27,706 nucleotides of DNA, taken from the IMG/VR virus record IMGVR_UViG_3300047994_000317, positions 1 to 27,706 of that record; one strand, given 5' to 3'. Source of the stretch: a virus. Below, piece by piece: positions 23,254 to 27,706 of this stretch. The position numbers were made by a program, and so were the translations under genes. Each line of letters opens with the position of its first letter. The stretch's first letter is position 1. The notes beneath the pieces are model-generated. The model searched no databases. It saw only the letters and a list, made by a program, of their open reading frames with translations, and was not told the origin of the DNA.

Positions 23254-23483
23254 TACCCGTCCGGATTGAGGGCGCAAATCATATCATGCGAGGTGCAGGT
23301 TTTAATGACCTGCATGTGAAAATTGTTGCAGGTTCCTTCAGCGTATCCAGGTGGGAGCCGACGCCAGATGATCTGGTGCTCCTGAATGCTGGCGGCAGTG
23401 TAGAGCTGTGGGTCTATGGTGGTCAGCCGCCGGTTCTGATCATTGCGCAACCGCATGTCGAAGTAATTGACCCAGGGGGCTGA
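23250..23483 (+). CDS. Hypothetical small protein between portal and MuF genes
   Basis: The GTG start at 23250 overlaps the portal stop. The 77-residue protein looks beta-rich (VRIEGANHIMRG, DLHVKIVAGSFSVSRW, SVELWVYGGQPPVLII). No family was recognised. It ends two bases before the MuF ATG. Confidence 0.6.
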   Translation: MIPVRIEGANHIMRGAGFNDLHVKIVAGSFSVSRWEPTPDDLVLLNAGGSVELWVYGGQPPVLIIAQPHVEVIDPGG

Positions 23484-23485
23484 GG

Positions 23486-24676
23486 ATGCCCAGCACCGCG
23501 AGCGCGGTTGATCTGCCGTTCAAGGATGCGATCGATTTCTTTCGGCAGAAAATAGATACGCCATCCGCGCATTGGACGACGGTTATGGACGAGGCGCATG
23601 CGCGGGCCTTTGCGGTGGCGGGGGCGACGAAGACCGCGCTGATCGGGGATTTCCGGCAGGCGGTCGATAAGGCAATCTCCCAGGGTACCAGCTATGGCGA
23701 GTTCAAAAAAGATTTCGATGCGCTGGTGAAAAAATTCGGTTGGAGCCATACCGGCACGGCGGATTGGCGGGCGCGGATTATCTACAACACCAATCTTTCC
23801 ACCGCCTTCGCGGCCGGGCGCTATGCGCAGATGACGGAGCCGGATGTGCTGGCCGCTTTTCCGTACTGGCAATACCAGCATGTGAATTGCCCGAACCCCC
23901 GGCTGCAGCATCTGGCCTGGTCCGGCATGGTGCTGCGGGCGGATGATCCGTTCTGGGCAACCTGCTACCCACCCAATGGCTGGAATTGCCATTGCATCGT
24001 CTACAATCTTTCGCAGCGCGCTTTGGAGAAGACCGGCAGGAGCGGCCCGGATAAATCGCCGGCGCTGCAGTGGCGGGAATATGTGAACCGCGCGACCGGC
24101 GTGGTGACGAAATATCCGGCCGGCGTTGACCCTGGATTTGTCGGCAACCCCGGCCAGGCGTGGCTGCGCAATAAGCCGCAGGATTTGAAGGCGCCGCGCG
24201 TGCGGCCGGTGAGCCCGGCACCGCCGGTGCTGGCACCGGCCGGTAAGACGGCAGTCGCGCCGGCGGTGCTGCAAAAATTCATCGCGCAGCCGCAAGGGGC
24301 CGTGCAGGTGGGCGTGTTGGATGGGCACACGGCGAAAATTCTCGATGCATATTCGCGCAGAGTGCTGCTCTCAGCCGATACCATGGCAAAGCAAGTGCTC
24401 GAGCACCCGGAGCTGCCGGCGGATATCTATGCCGGCATCGATGCCCTGGTCGCGGCCCCCGAGGCCGTATTGAGCAACCGGCCCTATCATGTCCGCCTTC
24501 TTGGGCGCATTGGCGATGCGGCGGTGACCGCGGTGGTGAAGAAGACGCCGGCTGAGAATTTCGTGGTCAGCTTGCACCGGGTGCGCGCGGATTCGATCAA
24601 GCAGTTCTTCAAGCGCGCCAAGCTGATGGCTGGCGATGCGCAGGCGTTGTTGGCGTGGCTTGAACAGACGCGCTGA
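23486..24676 (+). CDS. MuF head-morphogenesis protein with C-terminal PBECR-like nuclease domain
   Basis: The 396-residue protein has a Mu gpF/gp30-type domain at about residues 20-175 (TADWRARIIYNTNLSTAFAAGR, then DPFWATCYPPNGWNCHCIV, with Cys160, Cys168, Cys170). A Pro/Ala linker follows (about 235-265), then a separate domain at 275-381: VLLSADTMAKQVLEHPEL, Y-x-x-I, VKKTPAENFVVSLHRV and IKQFFKRAKLM. That order (S-D-x-x-x-K, H-P-x-L, then a beta strand with S-x-H/R and a basic helix) resembles the PBECR barnase/EndoU/colicin/RelE-like nucleases found at the C-terminus of MuF proteins. The MuF part is needed for head assembly. The toxin-like domain may be injected or may act on host RNA; that is inference. 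Confidence 0.85.
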   Translation: MPSTASAVDLPFKDAIDFFRQKIDTPSAHWTTVMDEAHARAFAVAGATKTALIGDFRQAVDKAISQGTSYGEFKKDFDALVKKFGWSHTGTADWRARIIYNTNLSTAFAAGRYAQMTEPDVLAAFPYWQYQHVNCPNPRLQHLAWSGMVLRADDPFWATCYPPNGWNCHCIVYNLSQRALEKTGRSGPDKSPALQWREYVNRATGVVTKYPAGVDPGFVGNPGQAWLRNKPQDLKAPRVRPVSPAPPVLAPAGKTAVAPAVLQKFIAQPQGAVQVGVLDGHTAKILDAYSRRVLLSADTMAKQVLEHPELPADIYAGIDALVAAPEAVLSNRPYHVRLLGRIGDAAVTAVVKKTPAENFVVSLHRVRADSIKQFFKRAKLMAGDAQALLAWLEQTR

Positions 24677-24790
24677 TGGGGACTGCCAAAACCCCACAAA
24701 AGCACACAATGGGCCCCGGTCGGCAGATCTCACCGGGTCACAGCGCGTCTTGCGCATATATAGGCCAAAGCGGGCGGGAGATAAAGTGAA
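24677..24790. promoter_or_regulatory. Spacer before gpG with hairpins and possible promoter
   Basis: This 114-bp gap breaks the otherwise overlapping gene chain. It contains CCCGGT/ACCGGG arms around an 11-base loop near 24715-24740 and an AT-rich CATATATAGG near 24755, a possible -10. No -35 or T-run is clear. Confidence 0.3.
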
Positions 24791-25306
24791 ATGACCGCGG
24801 CGGTGTTCGAGGCCGTACTGGATGATAGCCTGGTGTTGGGCGCGCTGGACCGGTTGGCGGCGGCCGCGGCGGATAGCGGGCCGCTGCTGCGGATTATCGG
24901 CGATTACGGGGTTGATACCACCAAGCGGCGGTTTGAGGCCCAGGCCGCGCCGGATGGCACGCCATGGGCGGCGCTGAATTCCGCCTACGCCGCGATGAAG
25001 CCTTCCGGCTATAATATCCTGTTCCTGTCCGGCGCGCTGTTGAATTCACAGCATTGGGTGGCCGGCATCGGCGAGGTGAAGTGGGGGAGCGGCATGATCT
25101 ACGCCGCGGCCCACCAGTGGGGCGCGGTGATTACGCCGAAGACGGCCAAGGCGCTGGTGTTCAAGACCGGGCTGGGCGGCGCGCAGACCGTGCGGGTGCA
25201 ATCGGTGACGCTGCCGGCCCGGCCTTATCTGGGGTTGAGCGCGGAAGACAGGATCGAGATTCCGCTATTGGCGCAGGATTACCTGATCCGGGCGATGCGC
25301 GGCTGA
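24791..25306 (+). CDS. Virion morphogenesis protein (Mu gpG-like)
   Basis: The 171-residue product matches the Mu gpG / tail completion family: GDYGVDTTKRRFEAQAAPDG, PWAALNSAYAAMKPSGYNIL, LFLSGALLNSQHW, YAAAHQWGAVI and LPARPYLGLSAED (about residues 37-160). The R-F-x-x-x-x-x-PDG-x-PW and PARPYLG signatures are typical. In Mu, gpG acts in tail-to-head completion. The stop at 25306 overlaps the 3' end of the reverse gene by 28 bases. Confidence 0.88.
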   Translation: MTAAVFEAVLDDSLVLGALDRLAAAAADSGPLLRIIGDYGVDTTKRRFEAQAAPDGTPWAALNSAYAAMKPSGYNILFLSGALLNSQHWVAGIGEVKWGSGMIYAAAHQWGAVITPKTAKALVFKTGLGGAQTVRVQSVTLPARPYLGLSAEDRIEIPLLAQDYLIRAMRG

Positions 25307-25566
25307 GCGGCCGCCGGAAATGGTTGCCAGCCCGTAGCCATATCGCCCCAGCTCGCATGCCGGATTGTTGCACCTTGGCCGTGGCACCGTGAGCAGCGCG
25401 CGGATCTGCGCAGCTTGTCACTCGACGTATTCGGCCCCCAGCGGATGACGAAGGGCGCGATCGCCACCGCCTGCGAGTGATTGCAGGCGAGGCAATACAG
25501 CCAGACCCATCCGGGCTCCGTTTTTTGGAGCTGGCCCAAGGATAAGGTTGGGGAGGTGTCTGGCAT
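25279..25566 (-). CDS. Reverse-strand zinc-finger protein (alphaproteobacterial type)
   Basis: I use ATG 25566 (MPDTSPTLSLGQL), 95 residues; a longer frame opens at 25809 but its first 81 residues look non-coding. The pattern LGQLQKTEPGWVWLYCLACNH, FVIRWGPNTSSDKLRRSARCSRCHGQGA and WGDMATGWQPFP recalls a small uncharacterised protein family of alphaproteobacteria, with CLAC and CSRC forming a zinc knuckle. It runs against the late operon, between gpG and gpI, so it is a moron with its own promoter in the 25567-25830 region. The function is unknown. Confidence 0.75.
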   Translation of the reverse strand: MPDTSPTLSLGQLQKTEPGWVWLYCLACNHSQAVAIAPFVIRWGPNTSSDKLRRSARCSRCHGQGATIRHASWGDMATGWQPFPAAAQPRIARIR

Positions 25567-25872
25567 GGCGGCATAAAAGCATCGCGGTTCTGGGAGTCGA
25601 GTCCGGGGGCGATTTTCGGCCGAAATACAGCCGGAGCGCGCGGCGCGGCATGACGCGGGGATGACCGGAAGTTTAAGAGGTAAATAAAAGCGCTTAAAAG
25701 GGTGTTGTGCGGCGCGCCGGTAAAGTTCCGGGCAACATGGACCGGGGCGCGGTCCGGGGCGCTTCCCGGCGCGGCGTATTCGGATTAGCGTGAAGCGCAG
25801 AGCCCGCATAATTACGGGCGCATGAAATTCCCGCTATACATGTCTAGCGTGTAGCGCCCGGTTTTTGACGGC
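25567..25872. promoter_or_regulatory. Divergent intergenic control region between reverse gene and gpI
   Basis: About 306 bases hold no gene. Seen here are two adjacent GAGTC (GANTC) sites at 25594-25603, a hairpin with GGACCG/CGGTCC arms at 25739-25755, a repeated CCGGGGCGC, and GCCCG/CGGGC arms near 25802-25819. The late dyad lies at 25833-25848. The region should carry the promoters of both neighbouring genes. Confidence 0.5.
25833..25848 (+). promoter_or_regulatory. Candidate C-type late promoter dyad before gpI (PI)
   Basis: GCTATAC-AT-GTCTAGC is the one-mismatch counterpart of the perfect dyad before the lysozyme gene. Counting the flanks, 21 of 24 bases agree with 13539-13562. It stands 25-40 bases before gpI, where Mu has PI. 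No clear -10 box is seen; GGCATGGT lies at the expected distance. Confidence 0.6.
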
Positions 25873-26862
25873 ATGGTCTGCCGCATGGACGTTTCCTCCC
25901 ATACTGTATCGTTGCCGGCCGGCGCGGGCGCACCCGAATGGGTGCATCTTTTGCCGGCCGGTACCTTTTCCGGGGCGGATGGCAAACAGTTCAAGCTGAC
26001 AGATCCGGCGCGGGTGATCGCGGCATCGATGACCAACGGCAAATTGCCGCTGGATGAGAATCATTCCACGCAACGGGCGCCGGCCATGGGCGCGCCCAGC
26101 CCGGCACGGGCCTGGATCGTCGAGCTGCAGAGCCGCGAAGATGGCATCTGGGGCCGCCCGGAGTGGAACGAGTCCGGCACGGCTTTGATGACGGATAAAA
26201 GCTACAAGGGGCTGAGCCCGGTTTTTACCCACACGAAGGATGGCACGGTTATCGCGATTTTGAGCGCGGCGCTGACCAATAATCCGAACCTGACGCAACT
26301 GACGGCACTTCACACAAACGGGAATGATATGGACAAAATTGCGATTTGCACCGCGCTCGGCCTGGCCGCGACGGTGGATGATGCTGCGGTGCTGACGGCG
26401 CTGCAGACGCTGGCACAGTCCGGCACGGCGCTGCAGACCGCGCAGGCGGATGTGACGCGGCTGAGCACCGAGCGGGAGCAGCTTAAGCGGACGCATGTGC
26501 CGGCCGACCAGGTGGTGGCGCTGCAGACGCGCCTGGAGACGCTGGAGGTCGAGCGCAAGCGGGCGGCCGCGATCGCCTTCGTGGACGGCGCGATCGCCGC
26601 CGGCAAGGCGATTACCCCGGTGCGCGATTTATACATCGCGCAGCATGTGGCGGACCCGGCGACGACCGAGAAGCTGATCAACGCCATGGTGTCGATCAAT
26701 GCGCGCGGCGCGGGCGGCAAGGTGCCGGCGATGAACGACGCCGGCGAGGATGCGCTGAGCGACGCCGAGACCACGATGTGCACGAAGATGAACATCGATC
26801 CGAAAGCCTTTTTGGCGACCAAGAAGAAGATGGCGCCAACCACTGAAGGGAGTGCCGCGTAA
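25873..26862 (+). CDS. Mu gpI-like protease with scaffold domain
   Basis: This 329-residue protein begins at ATG 25873 or 25885 (the second is favoured if the promoter at 25833 is right). The protease half (about residues 15-145) has the Mu I pattern: WVHLLPAGTFSGADGKQFKL, NGKLPLDENHSTQRA, APSPARAWIVEL, GIWGRPEWNESGTALMTDKSYKGLSPVF (in pieces). The C-terminal half (from about 153) is a charged coiled coil, the scaffold. In Mu the protease processes the scaffold and is itself lost during head maturation. It ends one base into the next ATG. Confidence 0.9.
   Translation: MVCRMDVSSHTVSLPAGAGAPEWVHLLPAGTFSGADGKQFKLTDPARVIAASMTNGKLPLDENHSTQRAPAMGAPSPARAWIVELQSREDGIWGRPEWNESGTALMTDKSYKGLSPVFTHTKDGTVIAILSAALTNNPNLTQLTALHTNGNDMDKIAICTALGLAATVDDAAVLTALQTLAQSGTALQTAQADVTRLSTEREQLKRTHVPADQVVALQTRLETLEVERKRAAAIAFVDGAIAAGKAITPVRDLYIAQHVADPATTEKLINAMVSINARGAGGKVPAMNDAGEDALSDAETTMCTKMNIDPKAFLATKKKMAPTTEGSAA
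26329..26862 (+). CDS. Nested scaffold protein (Mu gpZ-like) from internal start
   Basis: ATG 26329 (MDKIAICTALG) is in frame inside gpI, preceded by GGGAA, and would give a 177-residue protein with a long coiled coil. Mu makes gpZ from an internal start in gene I in the same way. The ribosome-binding site is modest, so this product is inferred from the Mu precedent. Confidence 0.5.
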   Translation: MDKIAICTALGLAATVDDAAVLTALQTLAQSGTALQTAQADVTRLSTEREQLKRTHVPADQVVALQTRLETLEVERKRAAAIAFVDGAIAAGKAITPVRDLYIAQHVADPATTEKLINAMVSINARGAGGKVPAMNDAGEDALSDAETTMCTKMNIDPKAFLATKKKMAPTTEGSAA

Positions 26863-27275
26863 TGGCGTTGACCGCTAGTTTGATTGTCACCCGCCGCGGG
26901 CCGCGGAAGGGTAGCGCGTTTGGCTATCCGGTGGCGCCGGGCGAGAAAATCTTTTCCGGCGGCCTGGTCTGCGTTAACGCGGCCGGCCAGCTTGTGCGCT
27001 TGCAGACCGCTGGCGCGGTCGCTTTCGTCGGCATGGCGCAGAGTGCCTACGACAATAGCGGATCGGCAGCCGCCGGCCCGATCGTTGTGGCGGCCAACGA
27101 CAGCTTCGCGCTCGCGGTGCCGTCCGCCACGCCTTCGAATATCAATGCGAAGGTTTACGCAACTGATGATGCCACCCTGACCCTGACCGCGCCGACGAGC
27201 GGCTTTGAAGGGGTCGTGGGTTATCTCGAGGGCATCGATAACGGGCAGACTTATGTCGCCCTGGCAGGACATTAA
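26862..27275 (+). CDS. Small head protein / decoration-like protein
   Basis: The 137-residue protein starts at ATG 26862, sharing a base with the gpI stop. It is beta-rich (GYPVAPGEKIFSGGLVCVN, VAFVGMAQSAYDN, PIVVAANDSFALAV, GYLEGIDNGQTYVAL), like the capsid decoration proteins that lie between scaffold and capsid in Mu-like phages. The family name is not certain. It ends five bases before the capsid gene. Confidence 0.7.
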   Translation: MALTASLIVTRRGPRKGSAFGYPVAPGEKIFSGGLVCVNAAGQLVRLQTAGAVAFVGMAQSAYDNSGSAAAGPIVVAANDSFALAVPSATPSNINAKVYATDDATLTLTAPTSGFEGVVGYLEGIDNGQTYVALAGH

Positions 27276-27280
27276 TCGCC

Positions 27281-27572
27281 ATGGATATTACCATCCCGAA
27301 TCTCGCGTCGATCAATATCGGCGTCACGACCGCGTACAATACTCAGTTCGAGGCGGCCGAAAGCTTCTACAGGGACATCACCACCGAAACCAGCTCCACG
27401 GGTTCCGACGAGGCCTATCCCCGCCTTGATATGATCCCCGGCATGCGCGAGTGGATCGGTGACCGGCTTGTGCATGAGCTGAGCCTGCTGATGTTCACCA
27501 TCAAGAACCGCACGTTCGAGAATACGATCGCGGTGCGGCGCGAGCAGATCGAGGATGATCGATATGGGTTTT
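27281..27572 (+). pseudogene. Major capsid protein (Mu gpT-like), truncated by IS insertion
   Basis: The frame begins MDITIPNLASINIGVTTAYN, and AYPRLDMIPGMREWIGDRLVHEL, IKNRTFENTIAVRREQIEDD follow, the clear N-terminal signature of Mu gpT capsids (normally about 300 residues). After DDRYG (about residue 96) the sequence stops resembling gpT and becomes the left end of an IS3-type element; the frame then runs on to a stop at 27665-27667 with unrelated residues. With no intact capsid the prophage should not make virions unless the IS excises. The remaining capsid sequence would lie beyond the right edge of the IS. Confidence 0.9.
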
Positions 27573-27706
27573 TGAGCACCGTGGACTTGCTTCGGAAAAG
27601 TGGAGAGTTCTTTGTTATGAAAGAGGACCTCGATGACCAAACAGAAGCGGCTAACGAAGGAATTTGAGATTGAGGCGGTTCGTCTGGCGCGGACCAGCGG
27701 GCGGAC
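27573..27706 (+). mobile_element. IS3-family insertion sequence, left end (continues off-window)
   Basis: The left end is placed at TGAGCACCGTGGACTTGC because the gpT homology stops just before and IS3-family ends begin with TG. The transposase OrfA starts 60 bases in, the usual distance. Target duplication and right end are off-window. Confidence 0.75.
27633..27706 (+). CDS. IS3-family transposase OrfA, 5' part
   Basis: ATG 27633 follows AAGAGG. The 24 visible residues read MTKQKRLTKEFEIEAVRLAR and then TSGR, the classic start of the IS3/IS911 OrfA helix-turn-helix domain (K-R-x-T-x-E-F-x-x-E-A-V-R-L). The gene is cut by the window edge; OrfB with the DDE catalytic core would follow. It explains the break in the capsid gene. 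Confidence 0.88.
   Translation, partial: MTKQKRLTKEFEIEAVRLARTSGR

Larger units (their letters stand above)
3261..27706 (+). mobile_element. Mu-like transposable prophage (left end to window edge; right end not seen)
   Basis: The gene order follows phage Mu: leftward repressor, divergent Ner, MuA transposase, MuB ATPase, Gam, GemA, Mor/C activator, lysozyme, gp25-gp27, terminase, portal gp29, MuF gp30, gpG, protease gpI and capsid gpT. I place the left end at TGTGACACC (3261) because the adhesin frame is cut there, Mu-type ends begin with TG, and a tandem repeat array suited to transposase binding follows. The exact base and the 5-bp target duplication (candidate TGTCC, 3256-3260) cannot be confirmed without the right end. 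An IS element interrupts the capsid gene near 27573, so the prophage is probably defective. Confidence 0.85.

Noticed and set aside
21607-23277. 556-codon reverse frame across the portal gene
   Set aside because: His/Arg-rich mirror of the GC-rich portal frame; the forward frame matches DUF935.
24677-24790. Rho-independent terminator after the MuF gene
   Set aside because: Hairpins are present but no T-run follows, so termination is not supported.

Overview
The window shows the junction between a bacterial chromosome and a Mu-like transposable prophage that reads left to right and continues past the right edge. The host is most likely an alphaproteobacterium, possibly an acetic-acid-type bacterium (Acetobacteraceae). 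The clues are GC-rich coding sequence, long Gly/Ser/Val repeat adhesins of a kind common in that group, a phage-borne GcrA-family regulator (an alphaproteobacterial family), and a small zinc-finger gene of alphaproteobacterial type. The genus is inferred and cannot be fixed from this sequence.

Host part (1-3260): two tandem paralogous repeat adhesins. The first is open at the left edge and keeps its C-terminal module. The second stops abruptly in the repeat region, where I place the left end of the prophage (about 3261, beginning TGTGACACC). The two genes are nearly identical over several hundred bases at a fixed offset of 2280.

Phage control region (3261-7504): a gene-free left end carries a 10-bp-periodic GGGA array and TGTCCCACTT repeats. 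Next come a leftward pair (membrane protein and HTH repressor), a divergent operator/promoter region and rightward early genes: a Ner-type regulator, a ParB-domain protein, a 31-residue membrane peptide, a second HTH protein, a small EWFT-motif protein and an orphan NUMOD3-repeat protein.

Transposition and middle genes (7501-13545): MuA-type DDE transposase, MuB-type ATPase, several small proteins, Gam, an ASCH-like protein, GemA and a Mor/C-type activator. Most genes overlap their neighbours by 1-4 bases.

Lysis and head genes (13546-27572): GH24 lysozyme, membrane proteins including a candidate holin, inner and outer spanin candidates, gp25/gp26-like proteins, small terminase, GcrA-like regulator, Rmf/CrpP-like protein, large terminase, glycosyltransferase, DUF935 portal, MuF head protein with a PBECR-like C-terminal nuclease domain, gpG-like protein, a reverse-strand zinc-finger gene, gpI protease with nested gpZ scaffold, a small head protein and major capsid gpT. 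A near-identical dyad (GCTAGAC-CT-GTCTAGC and a one-mismatch copy) lies before both the lysozyme and the gpI gene, the positions of the C-activated Plys and PI promoters of Mu.

The major capsid gene is cut after about 97 codons by an IS3-family element (about 27573 onward), so this prophage is probably unable to make virions. It still carries intact-looking transposition, lysis and several accessory genes.
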